Positions 52,706 through 61,990 are shown, counted from the stretch's first letter. The stretch: 64,000 nucleotides of DNA from Bifidobacteriaceae bacterium (GCA_022651005.1 JALCQD010000005.1:55940-119939), one strand, 5' to 3'. The notes: generated by a model not told the origin, from the letters alone. Made by a program: numbers and translations.

Positions 52706-53502
52706 TGACACTAACTTTGGAACAGGAAGCAGCCCCGAATGCAGCAACCGCAGAAAACAGTCTCCTCGCGCCGCACAGTGCAGAAACTTCTGTGACGTTA
52801 CGGCTCGCATGCGCGGACGATGCCGACGACATCGCAAAGTTTTACGCGCATTACGTGCTGGATACGGTCATCAATTTCGAATACGAGGCACCTGATGCCG
52901 CTGAATTCCGTCGACGCATCGCCGATGTCAGCGCGAAATATCCCTTTATCGTAGCGGCGAATAACCACGGCAGAGTGCTCGGTTATGCTTTCGCGCACGC
53001 TATGGGCGCGCGACCAGCGTACGGATGGGCCGTCGACCTGTCTATTTACCTGGATCCAGACGTCCGCGGGCACGGCCTCGGAACCGCGCTCTACGGCGCA
53101 CTCGAGGACATCCTGCGGCTGCAGGGGGTCGTCACTGAGTTCGCCTGCATCACCGTTCGCCGCGACGACGGACTTTACGATCTCTCAAGCGTCCGCGGAG
53201 TCTCCAGCGTTCCAGGCCTCACGGATTCCAACGCAAGCACCAATGACCCCCACCTACCACTCACAAGTCCGAGATTCCATGCAGCACAAGGGTTCCGCGT
53301 TGTTGGCCGCGACCGAGGCTGCGGCTACAAACTGGGAACTTGGTACGACAAGCTGTGGATGGAGAAACAACTTGCCGACTATCCCGAATCCCCGCAACCC
53401 ATCGCTCCCATCGGGAGCCTGCCGAACGACGCACTCTCTTCCATCTTCGAGCAGAACGCTCCCGTTCTCATGCGCGGCCGCGCGCACAAGAACAATCTTT
53501 AG
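52705..53502 (+). CDS. GNAT family N-acetyltransferase
   Basis: A 265-residue acetyltransferase of the phosphinothricin-acetyltransferase group. The GNAT fold spans about residues 31-195 with the acetyl-CoA loop DPDVRGHGLGTALYGAL; a second part (FHAAQGFRVVGRDRGCGYKLGTWYDKLWMEK) ends the domain. A 45-residue Asp/Ser-rich insertion interrupts the C-terminal half. It is coupled to the ATPase gene (TAATG), linking it to amino-acid or amine uptake. Confidence 0.86.
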   Translation: MTLTLEQEAAPNAATAENSLLAPHSAETSVTLRLACADDADDIAKFYAHYVLDTVINFEYEAPDAAEFRRRIADVSAKYPFIVAANNHGRVLGYAFAHAMGARPAYGWAVDLSIYLDPDVRGHGLGTALYGALEDILRLQGVVTEFACITVRRDDGLYDLSSVRGVSSVPGLTDSNASTNDPHLPLTSPRFHAAQGFRVVGRDRGCGYKLGTWYDKLWMEKQLADYPESPQPIAPIGSLPNDALSSIFEQNAPVLMRGRAHKNNL

Positions 53503-53547
53503 CCCCTGTCAAACCACAAACCCCACAATCACATCAAAGGAAATATC

Positions 53548-54534
53548 ATGACCGCAACAGCAACCCTCCCAAAGACACCAGAAGCTCCGAAAATCGACCC
53601 TATCGAATACTCCTACGACGAGCTCAAGGCGCTCAGTCCCGAAGCCTACGCAAAGTACTGGGACGCATGGCACGCGCAACGCGAAGCACAGCTCAATTCG
53701 GAATACGGCTGGCTCTCATTGCGTAGCATCGATTGGCTCGAAGACGGCAAATCCGTTCGCATCCCCAACTTCCCCGGAGCCTGGACCCAGAGTGGTGACA
53801 CGGTTGTGTACACTCCCCAGCCCGGCAAAGACGTATACAACCGCGGTCAGGTGCTGCGCAGCCCCAAGGTAATCGAAGTCTCTATTCATGCCGACGTCAA
53901 CGTCGAAGACTTCGACTTCAACGGCGTGCGCGCTCAGCTCATCAAGCGCATCGGGCCGAACCGCCAGTTCGCCGTACGCCAACGGGATCCGCAGTCGCTC
54001 ACACGCGCCAAGTTCGCAGGCGTTCCCCATTTTGAACCGAATCAAGACTGGATCTACCCCGCGCGCTATGAAGCTTTGAATACGTGGGCTAATGTCGAAA
54101 CAGCCGCCGTTCTTGGGGATCTCTCACACAACGAAACACAGATCGGCACACTCTACGTCACTATCGATGGCAAGGAATACGGACTCGTGGTATTCCAAGG
54201 TCACAACGACGATTCGGGCTGGACACGGCGCAATCCCACCACCGGAAAGGAAGAATACCTCGACAACCGCCAGAATACCGAGGGCTCAGGCTTCATTCTC
54301 TTCCGCGACGCGACCTCCGGCAAGGAGACCTACGGCGGAGCACGCGGTTTACACGTTGACATTCGCGATCCGAAGGCCGTGACGTACGCCGATTTCAATC
54401 AGGCAACGAATCTACCGTGCGCCTTCACGTATTACTGCACCTGCCCCTTCGCCCCTCGCGAGAACCTGTTCCCCTTCGCAGTGCGCGCCGGCGAAACCAC
54501 TCCCACGATCGTGGACGCCGGAGATTTCGAGTAG
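53548..54534 (+). CDS. DUF1684 domain protein
   Basis: A 328-residue soluble protein. The C-terminal DFNQATNLPCAFTYYCTCPFAPRENLFPFAVRAGE segment (split here: DFNQATNLPCAFT and TCPFAPRENLFP) is diagnostic for DUF1684. The N-terminal WDAWHAQREAQLNSEYGWLS is also typical. The catalytic role is unknown. AAAGGAAA precedes the start. It lies 45 bp after the GNAT gene and is probably the last gene of the operon; a large inverted repeat follows. Confidence 0.88.
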   Translation: MTATATLPKTPEAPKIDPIEYSYDELKALSPEAYAKYWDAWHAQREAQLNSEYGWLSLRSIDWLEDGKSVRIPNFPGAWTQSGDTVVYTPQPGKDVYNRGQVLRSPKVIEVSIHADVNVEDFDFNGVRAQLIKRIGPNRQFAVRQRDPQSLTRAKFAGVPHFEPNQDWIYPARYEALNTWANVETAAVLGDLSHNETQIGTLYVTIDGKEYGLVVFQGHNDDSGWTRRNPTTGKEEYLDNRQNTEGSGFILFRDATSGKETYGGARGLHVDIRDPKAVTYADFNQATNLPCAFTYYCTCPFAPRENLFPFAVRAGETTPTIVDAGDFE

Positions 54535-54550
54535 AAGTCCCAGAAATAAG

Positions 54551-54613
54551 TAGATAACTAATGGTGGCGGCTGCAGATATTACGCGCTTGCGGCCACCAC
54601 CATTAGTTATCTA
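54551..54613. terminator. Long perfect inverted repeat between convergent genes
   Basis: A 17-bp perfect stem (TAGATAACTAATGGTGG and CCACCATTAGTTATCTA) with a 29-base interior. It lies between DUF1684 and the convergent small-protein gene and has no T-run on either side. It may act as a bidirectional terminator or transcript-end protector. Confidence 0.6.
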
Positions 54614-54642
54614 ACAGATTTACGACTTCCTTAATTAATGTC

Positions 54643-54939
54643 TCAACGTCTCCGCGGCTTATACCCCCGCTTACGAGACATGGGCTTGCGGCGACTCGCA
54701 TCACCGTGACCGCCGCGCCCACCGCCCTCGCCGTACTCAGGGATCGGCGCGGAGTGCGTCAAATGCCACGTTCCGCAAGAATCACACCGGTACACCCACA
54801 GCCTTGTGCCACGCGTGCGATAACCGTCATCGGCCGCCTGAAGCGCCTGCACCTTGGTCTTATACATGATCTTGTTGGTAGTGGGGCAACGCCGTGGGGT
54901 AAAGAAATGCACACGCCCATTGTAGAAAGGCGTGTGCAT
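54643..54939 (-). CDS. Small Cys-containing basic protein
   Basis: About 98 residues. It contains FFTPRRCPTTNKIMYKTK and VYRCDSCGTWHLTHSAP, a zinc-ribbon-like C-x-x-C pair with basic ends (RKPMSRKRGYKPRRR). This matches a family of small actinobacterial unknowns, often beginning near FTPRRCP; so GTG about 30 bp inside (after the hairpin) may be the true start. The ATG at 54939 lies in a perfect 11-bp hairpin (54907-54917 with 54929-54939). The start cannot be settled from sequence. Confidence 0.7.
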   Translation of the reverse strand: MHTPFYNGRVHFFTPRRCPTTNKIMYKTKVQALQAADDGYRTRGTRLWVYRCDSCGTWHLTHSAPIPEYGEGGGRGGHGDASRRKPMSRKRGYKPRRR

Positions 54940-54971
54940 TGCACAACTAAATTTCACCGAATCGCCGGCCG

Positions 54972-56012
54972 TTAGCTCTTCTTCACAAACTCGAGAATCT
55001 GTTCGCTCGAGCCGTACGAGCTCTGCGCACCCTTGCCCAGCGTCGAGTAGGCGGAGACGGCCGACGCTACCGAGCACGCGTCAACGAGCCCTAGGCCGGC
55101 AGCCAACCCAGCGAGAACAGCCCCCATGAAGGAGTCTCCCGCACCGGTAGTGTCAACGGGCGTCACGGTGTATGCGGGCACGTGCACGGGCTCGAGAATG
55201 TCAAACGTCGTGGCGTCGTAGTCCAGTACAACGGATCCGGCGGCACCCAAAGTAATCACGGAGCGCTCAAAGCCGCGGCCCACGAGCCGTTTCTGCACCG
55301 CATCCCAATCGGAGTCAAGCGTCAGAGCCTCATCCAACCCCAAGAAATCAGAGACCTCGTGTTCGTTCATCATCACGATGTCGGTGGCAGCGATCAGCTC
55401 TTCCGGCACGGAGTCAGGCAGTGGCGAGATGTTCAGCACCACCAACGTGTTGCCCTCAACTGCCAATTCGGCAGCCGCCGTCACCGTATCGATGGGAGTC
55501 TCCAAGCACAGGCCCAGAACGGCCGCCGCCTGAATGGCTCCAGCGTGCCTGCGCGCGTACTCGGGCGTCACCTCACCATTGGACCCTGCGGCCACAATCA
55601 CGAAATTCTCGCCGGTGGAATCCACCACAATCACCGTGGAACCTGAGGCCCCCGGCACATGCTCGATTGCCGAGACATCTGCACCCGCCGTCGTGAGCTC
55701 CCCCACGAGAAAATCGGCGTTCGTGTCCGAGCCCACAGCACCGAGCATTGTTGTCATCGCTCCGAGCCGCGCACTGCTGGATGCCTGGTTCGCCGACTTT
55801 CCGCCGGGATGGATCACCATGGGACCGCTTTTGATGGTTTCCCCCGGCTGCGGCATCTGCTCCACTTCCACCGTGTAATCGGCGTTCATCGAGCCGATGA
55901 TCGCAACGGCAGGAGCGGAAGCGGAGCCCTCACCGGCAGCGCGCGCGTCAGCATGCCGAATCGCTGCAAGTCCGGCTTCGACATCCTTCAGTTTTCGCGT
56001 TGCCTCTTTCAT
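54972..56012 (-). CDS. Ribokinase family (PfkB) sugar kinase
   Basis: A 346-residue kinase. The N-terminal GGKSANQASSSARLGA is the sugar-binding signature and DTTGAGDSFMGAVLAGLA the ATP/anion-hole signature with catalytic Asp. It likely phosphorylates ribose released by the nucleoside hydrolase encoded in the same operon. The start at 56012 has AAAGGAG five bases upstream; a longer frame was dropped. It is last of the operon iunH-MFS-kinase. Confidence 0.91.
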   Translation of the reverse strand: MKEATRKLKDVEAGLAAIRHADARAAGEGSASAPAVAIIGSMNADYTVEVEQMPQPGETIKSGPMVIHPGGKSANQASSSARLGAMTTMLGAVGSDTNADFLVGELTTAGADVSAIEHVPGASGSTVIVVDSTGENFVIVAAGSNGEVTPEYARRHAGAIQAAAVLGLCLETPIDTVTAAAELAVEGNTLVVLNISPLPDSVPEELIAATDIVMMNEHEVSDFLGLDEALTLDSDWDAVQKRLVGRGFERSVITLGAAGSVVLDYDATTFDILEPVHVPAYTVTPVDTTGAGDSFMGAVLAGLAAGLGLVDACSVASAVSAYSTLGKGAQSSYGSSEQILEFVKKS

Positions 56013-56067
56013 GAGGGCTCCTTTCGTACTACTTCTATTTTTACTTGCTGGCCGCAACTGCCCGCAA

Positions 56068-57528
56068 CTATTCCGCGTCTGCGGTCGCGGATGCCGCCTG
56101 GTCAGCGGCTTCGTTCTGCTCCGAATCTTCCTTCGGAATCAGGAAGGAGCACAGCAGTGCCAGTAGCACGAGCACACCGCCCACGCCGATGCTGACGACG
56201 TACGACATGGTTCCGGTTCCGCCGCCCACGTTGGTCATCACCGCGTAGAGAACGGCGAAGCTCAGGCCAGCGCCGAGGTTGAATGCGCCGGCGTTGAGGC
56301 CGGGCAGGTAACCGGGGTTATCGGCAGGCGAGAGAACGATGCCCATGCCGTTGAGCATGATGTTCACGGTACCCGCGTAGGCAAGGCCCACGAAGATGGA
56401 GATGAGCACGAGCGCCCAGATGCTGGGGTGACCCGCCGTCAGCATGACGAGCACAACTCCTGCGAGCGTTGCGATCAAGCCGACGCGCAGCACGGCGTGG
56501 TAGCCGAACTTGGAGGCCAGGTAGCCGGATACGGGTCCGAAGGCGAGGCCTGCGAGCGCGTACGGAGTCAAGGTCGCCAGGGAGGCGGCATCGGCACCGA
56601 GCCCGGCACCGAACTTCGGATCCTGCGCGATGGCGGGAACGATGCCGTTCATGATGGCGAAGACGCCGATCATGGTGAGCAGGGTTGTCAGCAGCAAGCC
56701 CCAGGTGCGGCGCTGCTTGAGGTACTTGGTAGACACCATGGGAGCGGACTTGCGCTTCTCCACCTGCCAGAAGCCCACGAATGTCGCGATGGCCACGACG
56801 AGCAGCACCGCCACATACAGCCAGTTGGCGGCGCCAAGCTTCTTGATTTCCTCGACTGCGATCAGCAGAGAGCCGATTGCCACGACGATGAGAGCCGCGC
56901 CCGCCCAATCCATCTTGGAGCGATCCTCGGCGTAGGACTCGGTGGTGGTGAAGATGATCATGATGACAGCGACGGCTGCGATCCCGGCCATCGTCCAGAA
57001 GATGGAGCGGAAGCCGAAGTGCGCGGCGAGCCATCCGCCAAGCAGTGCATCGACGCCGGCAATGCCGCCGTTAACGGAGGTCAGCACGGCCATGAGGCGC
57101 GCGTACATCTTGTCATCGGGAACGCGGACGTGGAGCATGATGAGGCAGAGCGGCACCATGGGGCCCGAGGCACCCTGCAGAATGCGGCCGACCAGCAGCA
57201 TCGGGATGTTGACGGACAGTGCGGAGATGGCACAGCCCACAACCGTGGCGATGAGCATTCCCAGCAGTACCTTCTTGCGGCCGGCGAGATCAGCCAGGCG
57301 CGGCAGGAAGAGCGAGAAGAGCGCTGCGGCGGTGAAGAACACCGTCTGCGTCATGCCGATCTGGCCTGCGGTGGTGTTGAGCTCCTTCTGCATGGTCACC
57401 AAGGCCGGCGACAGCATGGAGGCGTTGAGCTGGAACGCGAAAACCGCGATCAGCAGGGAGATCATGAGGGCAACGATGGAGCCCTTTTCGGCATTTTTTG
57501 TGCCGTTGTTGGGTTGTGTTGCGCTCAT
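56068..57528 (-). CDS. MFS transporter (putative nucleoside importer)
   Basis: A 486-residue MFS transporter of the DHA2-like 14-segment architecture, with a motif A-like LPRLADLAGRKKVLLGM after TM2. The Ala/Glu-rich tail is cytoplasmic. It overlaps the nucleoside hydrolase gene by four bases and precedes the kinase, which suggests nucleoside uptake. Drug export cannot be excluded from sequence alone. Confidence 0.85.
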   Translation of the reverse strand: MSATQPNNGTKNAEKGSIVALMISLLIAVFAFQLNASMLSPALVTMQKELNTTAGQIGMTQTVFFTAAALFSLFLPRLADLAGRKKVLLGMLIATVVGCAISALSVNIPMLLVGRILQGASGPMVPLCLIMLHVRVPDDKMYARLMAVLTSVNGGIAGVDALLGGWLAAHFGFRSIFWTMAGIAAVAVIMIIFTTTESYAEDRSKMDWAGAALIVVAIGSLLIAVEEIKKLGAANWLYVAVLLVVAIATFVGFWQVEKRKSAPMVSTKYLKQRRTWGLLLTTLLTMIGVFAIMNGIVPAIAQDPKFGAGLGADAASLATLTPYALAGLAFGPVSGYLASKFGYHAVLRVGLIATLAGVVLVMLTAGHPSIWALVLISIFVGLAYAGTVNIMLNGMGIVLSPADNPGYLPGLNAGAFNLGAGLSFAVLYAVMTNVGGGTGTMSYVVSIGVGGVLVLLALLCSFLIPKEDSEQNEAADQAASATADAE

Positions 57529-58475
57529 TTCTCCAAGCCCTCCCCGATGTTCTCAATGGCGTCGTGGACGAGCTGCCAGAAGCGGTCGACGTCGAGGTGA
57601 TCGGCATACTGCGTGTGGCAGTCGGCGGGAGCCGGGGCGCGCAGGTCGGCAACGGTCATGCCTACGGTGAGGTCGCCCTTGGTTTCGATGTCGATCGGCG
57701 CCTTCTTGATGGTCATGATGCTGGGATCGATGAGGTAGGCAACCGTGCAGGGATCGTGCACCGGCGGATCGACGAAGCCCTGGTTCTCTGCGTAGGACTT
57801 GCGGAAGTAGTCCATGAGCTGGCTCACGAAATGAGACAGCGGGGTGCCGATGGACTCGATATTGCGCTGGCGCTCCGGCGTGCACAGCGCCTGGTGCGTG
57901 AGGTCGAGCGGAATCATGGTGACGGGCCACGGAGCGTTGAACACGACGTGGGCGGCTTCGGGATCCACCTTGATGTTGAACTCAGCAACGGCGCTCCAGT
58001 TGCCGACGTGGACGCCACCGCCCATGAGGACGACTTCCTTGACGCGGCTCACGATTTGCGGCTCCTTGCGGACCGCCATGGCGATGTTGGTCAGCGGGCC
58101 AGTGGGCACGAGTGTGATGGTGCCGGGCTCGTTATCCATGATGGTGTCGATGATGAAATCGACGGCGTGCTTGCCAGTCACGGCTTGCGTGGGAGTCGGC
58201 AGATCCACTCCGTCAAGGCCTGTGTCGCCGTGGACGCCGGGAGCGGTCTCGAGTTCGCGCACGAGTGGGCCCTCACACCCAGCAGACACGGGAACCGTGT
58301 GGATGCCAGCCTCTTCGAGCACGGCGAGCGCGTTGTGCGTCACTTTGTGCAGCGTCTGGTTGCCGCCAATGGTGGTGACGCCCAAGAGATCAATGTTTTC
58401 GTTGCCCAGCGCCAGCAGCATTGCTACTGCGTCGTCATGCCCTGGATCACTGTCGAGAATAATCTTCTTTGCCAT
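57525..58475 (-). CDS. Inosine/uridine-preferring nucleoside hydrolase
   Basis: A 316-residue calcium-dependent hydrolase splitting ribonucleosides into base and ribose. The Asp cluster DSDPGHDDA (D8, D10, D14, D15) binds Ca2+ and the ribose. The C-terminal metal Asp region is near PPVHDPCTVAYL. The start at 58475 has AAAGGAG five bases upstream. It is first of an operon with transporter and kinase, under two LacI operators. Confidence 0.94.
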   Translation of the reverse strand: MAKKIILDSDPGHDDAVAMLLALGNENIDLLGVTTIGGNQTLHKVTHNALAVLEEAGIHTVPVSAGCEGPLVRELETAPGVHGDTGLDGVDLPTPTQAVTGKHAVDFIIDTIMDNEPGTITLVPTGPLTNIAMAVRKEPQIVSRVKEVVLMGGGVHVGNWSAVAEFNIKVDPEAAHVVFNAPWPVTMIPLDLTHQALCTPERQRNIESIGTPLSHFVSQLMDYFRKSYAENQGFVDPPVHDPCTVAYLIDPSIMTIKKAPIDIETKGDLTVGMTVADLRAPAPADCHTQYADHLDVDRFWQLVHDAIENIGEGLEK

Positions 58476-58529
58476 TGCAACTCCTTTGTAGCTTTTCTGC
58501 CTGCTCACGACCCCGTGGGAGGCACAGCG

Positions 58530-58547
58530 TGGTAAAACGTATTACCA
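58530..58547. promoter_or_regulatory. LacI operator 1, nucleoside operon
   Basis: TGGTAAAACGTATTACCA, a near-perfect 18-bp palindrome centred on CG, in the divergent promoter region. Confidence 0.75.
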
Positions 58548-58561
58548 CACGCTATTGTTCA

Positions 58562-58579
58562 GGGTAAAGCGTATTATCA
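58562..58579. promoter_or_regulatory. LacI operator 2, nucleoside operon
   Basis: GGGTAAAGCGTATTATCA resembles operator 1 and lies 32 bp further, about three helical turns, allowing cooperative binding. Confidence 0.65.
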
Positions 58580-58643
58580 TGATTGTCAAATGGGCATAGG
58601 ATCTCACACACACCATGCCTCCTCATACGGCAAAGGGGCTTCT

Positions 58644-59732
58644 ATGGCGCAGCGCATCACCATCCGAGACATTGCAGAGGCGGCCCACTCCTCCATCACC
58701 GCCGTATCCCTTACGCTCAACGACCGCCCCAACCGCCTGTCCGAAGCCACCAAGGAGCACATTCGCGACGTCGCAGCACAACTGCACTACGTTCCCAATC
58801 AGAGTGCCCGCAATCTGGTCAACCGCCGTTCCATGCTGCTGGGCCTCATCGTCCCAGATATCGAAAACACTTACTTCGCGAAGGTCTCGCGTCGCGTAAG
58901 CGACGAGGCAACCAAGCATGGATATACCCTCATCATCGCGAACTCTAACGATTCCACGGGAATCGGTCAACGCCTGCTCACGCAGTTCGAGGAACGCGGC
59001 CTCGATGGCGCCATCATCGTCCCTTCCCTGGAGTCCTTCGATCATCCGGGCGACTTCCGCGAGGCCGTCGAACGATTCTCGAATCCCGTAATGCTGCTCG
59101 ACCGCATCTCAGCACTGCCGTGGTGCGACGGTGTAGGATTCGACAATCACGAGGGCGGACGCATTGTGGCGCGCTACTTGCTGGGAAAGGGACACAGGAA
59201 CGTCGGCATCATCGGAGCACGTTCTGAGTACATGGACAAGGACGGCCGCATCGGGGGATTCCTGGAGGCGATGAGCGACGCGGGAAGTCCCGTCGCCACC
59301 GAGCGCATAGCCGAGGGCAACTTCCGCTACGAGGGCGGTTACAAGGGCATCGAGCAGCTTCTTGCGCAGCACGTCACCGCCGTCTTTTGCGGCAACGACC
59401 TCACAGCGCTCGGGGCGAGGAAGCGCATTCTCGAGCTGGGGTACAAGATTCCGCAGGACATTTCGCTCGTTGGATACGACAACAGCATGGCTGCACAGGG
59501 CATTGGCGCAGACCTCACCACAGTGGACCAGAACATCGGGCAGATGGCCGAGACGAGCGTCAACGCGCTTGTGGATCGCATCCGGGGACTGCTCGCATCA
59601 AAGCTCCATCCAGGACAGAAAAAGGCCGAGACACCCGCCGACGTCGGTAAGCCGTGGCTCACTCAGGCGCGTCAGCAGATGCTTCAGCCTCAATTAATCG
59701 AACGCGAGACGGTGGCGGCCGTTAACGCCTAG
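58644..59732 (+). CDS. LacI family repressor of the nucleoside salvage operon
   Basis: A 362-residue LacI protein. The HTH (TIRDIAEAAHSSITAVSLTL) and hinge (NQSARNLVNRR) precede a ribose-binding-protein-like domain. AAAGGGG precedes the ATG. It is divergent from iunH with two palindromes between them, so it probably represses that operon and itself, with ribose or a nucleoside as inducer. Confidence 0.92.
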   Translation: MAQRITIRDIAEAAHSSITAVSLTLNDRPNRLSEATKEHIRDVAAQLHYVPNQSARNLVNRRSMLLGLIVPDIENTYFAKVSRRVSDEATKHGYTLIIANSNDSTGIGQRLLTQFEERGLDGAIIVPSLESFDHPGDFREAVERFSNPVMLLDRISALPWCDGVGFDNHEGGRIVARYLLGKGHRNVGIIGARSEYMDKDGRIGGFLEAMSDAGSPVATERIAEGNFRYEGGYKGIEQLLAQHVTAVFCGNDLTALGARKRILELGYKIPQDISLVGYDNSMAAQGIGADLTTVDQNIGQMAETSVNALVDRIRGLLASKLHPGQKKAETPADVGKPWLTQARQQMLQPQLIERETVAAVNA

Positions 59733-59757
59733 CTGCATATTCAGTACGGCCGTCACC
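59711..59757. terminator. Bidirectional hairpin between LacI and aldo/keto reductase genes
   Basis: GGTGGCGGCCGT and ACGGCCGTCACC pair over 12 bases with one G-T. Both genes converge here. Confidence 0.55.
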
Positions 59758-59773
59758 ATCTCCACAGAAAGGG

Positions 59774-60709
59774 TCACGGAATGATGTTGCCTGCTGCCAC
59801 GTAGAGATCCCACCAATCCTGGCGATCGAGATCAACGTCACCGCCAGCAGCCATCTCCGAGATGCGCCGAGGGTTCATGGATCCCAGAATCACCTGCATC
59901 TGAGCCGGGTGACGCAGAATCCACGCCGTGGCAATGGCGTTCTTGCTCGTTGAATACTTGTTAGCCAATTCCTCGAGCTTTTCGTTGAGCTTCGGGAACT
60001 TGGGATTGTCCATGAACGGGCCTTCAAAGAAGCCGTATTGGAAGGGGCTCCACGCCTGAATCGTCATCTTCTTGACGCGGGAGTACGCGAGAATGCCGCC
60101 ATCGTGGTCCACGCTGCCGCCAGTCTCCATGTTCGCCTCGAACTCCTGCTGAATCATGTGGGTGTGCATGAGCCCAAATTGCAGCTGATTGGCCTGAAGC
60201 TTTTGCGGCACCGCGCTCTGAATGAGCTCCACCTGCCACGGGCGCATATTGCTCACGCCGAAGTGCCGCACCTTGCCCGAGGCCTGCAACTCGTTGAAGG
60301 CCTCCGCCACTTCTTCCGGATCCACGAGAGTATCCGGACGGTGCAGCAGCACGGAATCCACGTAATCAGTCTTGAGGCGGTCGAGCTCGCGATCCAGCGT
60401 TGCCAACAAGTGCTTCTTCGAGAAGTCGTAGCGCACAATGCCCTTATCATCCGGGTTAACGATGCCGAATTTCGTCTGAATCTGAATGGAATCGCGCTGG
60501 ACCCCAAGATCTTCAAGGGCCTTGCCCAGTACGGCCGAGCTCTTACCCGCCGCATAGACATCAGCGCTGTCGAAGAACGTGATACCGCTATCCAGAGCCG
60601 TCTTGACAATCTCCGCGGCCTGGTCAGGCGTCTTTTCGCTGATACGCATGACTCCCAGCGCAACACGAGACGTCTCTAGTCCAGAAGTTCCCAATGTAAA
60701 TCTCTTCAT
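59774..60709 (-). CDS. Aldo/keto reductase
   Basis: A 311-residue NADPH-dependent oxidoreductase. The catalytic region is FFDSADVYAAGKSSAVLG (D, Y), followed by a conserved Lys (IQTKFG) and His (VLLHRPD). It is most like YdhF-type reductases. AAGGAG precedes the ATG. The divergent MarR gene 265 bp away may regulate it. Confidence 0.92.
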   Translation of the reverse strand: MKRFTLGTSGLETSRVALGVMRISEKTPDQAAEIVKTALDSGITFFDSADVYAAGKSSAVLGKALEDLGVQRDSIQIQTKFGIVNPDDKGIVRYDFSKKHLLATLDRELDRLKTDYVDSVLLHRPDTLVDPEEVAEAFNELQASGKVRHFGVSNMRPWQVELIQSAVPQKLQANQLQFGLMHTHMIQQEFEANMETGGSVDHDGGILAYSRVKKMTIQAWSPFQYGFFEGPFMDNPKFPKLNEKLEELANKYSTSKNAIATAWILRHPAQMQVILGSMNPRRISEMAAGGDVDLDRQDWWDLYVAAGNIIP

Positions 60710-60915
60710 ATTGCTCCTTATGCCGTCCATCTCCATTGACGCCTTCCACTCTAATGCCCGGCAGAACTGGGTCGTCGCAGACAGCCCCTGTTCGGCAGTA
60801 AGTGAAAGGCATTATTTCTTATCATGGGTTATTTCACTTGCTCGCCATCGTTAATGCGCTCCAATCATCCGAAAGCGAGCCATCATCCGACAGCAGTCGA
60901 CCTTACGAACCTCGC

Positions 60916-60946
60916 GTATTGCATTTGCAATACAAATGCGTATACT
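60916..60946. promoter_or_regulatory. Overlapping palindromes and promoter before the MarR gene
   Basis: GTATTGCATTTGCAATAC is a perfect 8-bp inverted repeat with two central bases (60916-60933). It overlaps GCATTTG-N5-CAAATGC (60921-60939). A -10 candidate TATACT follows at 60941. It fits a MarR autoregulatory operator. Confidence 0.6.
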
Positions 60947-60973
60947 CAATATCCGAAAGTTGGTGAATGACCA

Positions 60974-61423
60974 TTGGATGCATTACGAGCAATCGGCGTT
61001 GTGGCGCGGGCGCTAGACAGTATTTCTAATATCGAGTTCCGAGATTTAGATCTGACGCGTGGGCAATATCTCTATTTGGTGCAGATCGTCGAGCATCCGG
61101 GCATCATACAAGAGCAGCTGGCGAATCGCCTTAAAGTGGACCGCGCAACGGTCGCACGCAGCGTGACCAAGCTCTGCCATCAGGGGTTCGTCGTCAAACG
61201 GCCCAATCCGGACAACGCAAAATCGAGCTTGCTCTTTGCCACCGATGCGGGCACACGGGCATATGCGCATATTTATCGAGAGAATCAATACTCACTCCAA
61301 CGCGCACTAGCCGGCATGAACTCCCAGGAGGCAGCAACCCTGACACGCCTCCTCAACCAGATGTGCACAAACATTGACAAGGATTGGCAACTGGTCAAAA
61401 ACGGCGGCAAAAGACACTACTGA
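60974..61423 (+). CDS. MarR family transcriptional regulator
   Basis: A 149-residue winged-helix regulator. The DNA-binding segment is QEQLANRLKVDRATVARSVTKL, followed by a wing (RPNPDNAKSSLLFATDAG). The start is TTG at 60974; the only in-frame alternative upstream is poor. It is divergent from the aldo/keto reductase and upstream of a GNAT gene, both candidate targets. Confidence 0.87.
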   Translation: MDALRAIGVVARALDSISNIEFRDLDLTRGQYLYLVQIVEHPGIIQEQLANRLKVDRATVARSVTKLCHQGFVVKRPNPDNAKSSLLFATDAGTRAYAHIYRENQYSLQRALAGMNSQEAATLTRLLNQMCTNIDKDWQLVKNGGKRHY

Positions 61424-61466
61424 TCACAAGGAAAGACGGAAGGACACTCAATAATTGAGGAATGCA

Positions 61467-61973
61467 ATGAGACAAGTAGTAGCCACAGATATTCTCACAT
61501 TGGCACACATGGCCCGGATCACGTTTGCCGACACATTTGCCGCCAACACCGCACCGGAAGACATGCAGAAATTCCTGGATACCGCCTACGCCCCAGAGCA
61601 GCTTACACGAGAGTTGCGCACAGCAGGCACCACGTTCTGGTTCGTAACGGTTGACGGCACGCCTGCGGGCTACATGAAGCTGAACGTTGGCGAGGCCGTC
61701 ACGAAGGACGTTAAGGCAACCAATGCATTGGAGCTCGAAAGGATCTACATCCTTCCTGACTATAAGCGTCACGGACTGGGAAGTCTGCTGTACAAGAAGG
61801 CGGTGGAGCTCGCCCGGGCGCAGGGAAAAGAAAAGATTGCACTAGGCGTATGGGAACATAACGAACCGGCGAAATCTTTTTATGTGAAGCGTGGATTCCA
61901 AAAAGTCGGGGATCATTCGTTCGTCGTTGGCAGCGATCTGCAGCACGACTGGCTGATGGAAGCCGCCGTATAA
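61467..61973 (+). CDS. GNAT family N-acetyltransferase
   Basis: A 168-residue GNAT protein resembling spermidine/diamine acetyltransferases (PaiA-like). The acetyl-CoA loop is LPDYKRHGLGSLLYKKAVE. The conserved ALGVWEHNEPAKSFYVKRGF segment is present. GAGG lies seven bases before the ATG. It follows the MarR gene by about 45 bp, probably co-transcribed. Confidence 0.88.
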   Translation: MRQVVATDILTLAHMARITFADTFAANTAPEDMQKFLDTAYAPEQLTRELRTAGTTFWFVTVDGTPAGYMKLNVGEAVTKDVKATNALELERIYILPDYKRHGLGSLLYKKAVELARAQGKEKIALGVWEHNEPAKSFYVKRGFQKVGDHSFVVGSDLQHDWLMEAAV

Positions 61974-61990
61974 CACAATTAAAACAACGA

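Noticed and set aside
56428..57600. 390-residue plus-strand frame over the MFS transporter
   Set aside because: Antisense shadow; very His/Glu/Gln-rich with no family features.
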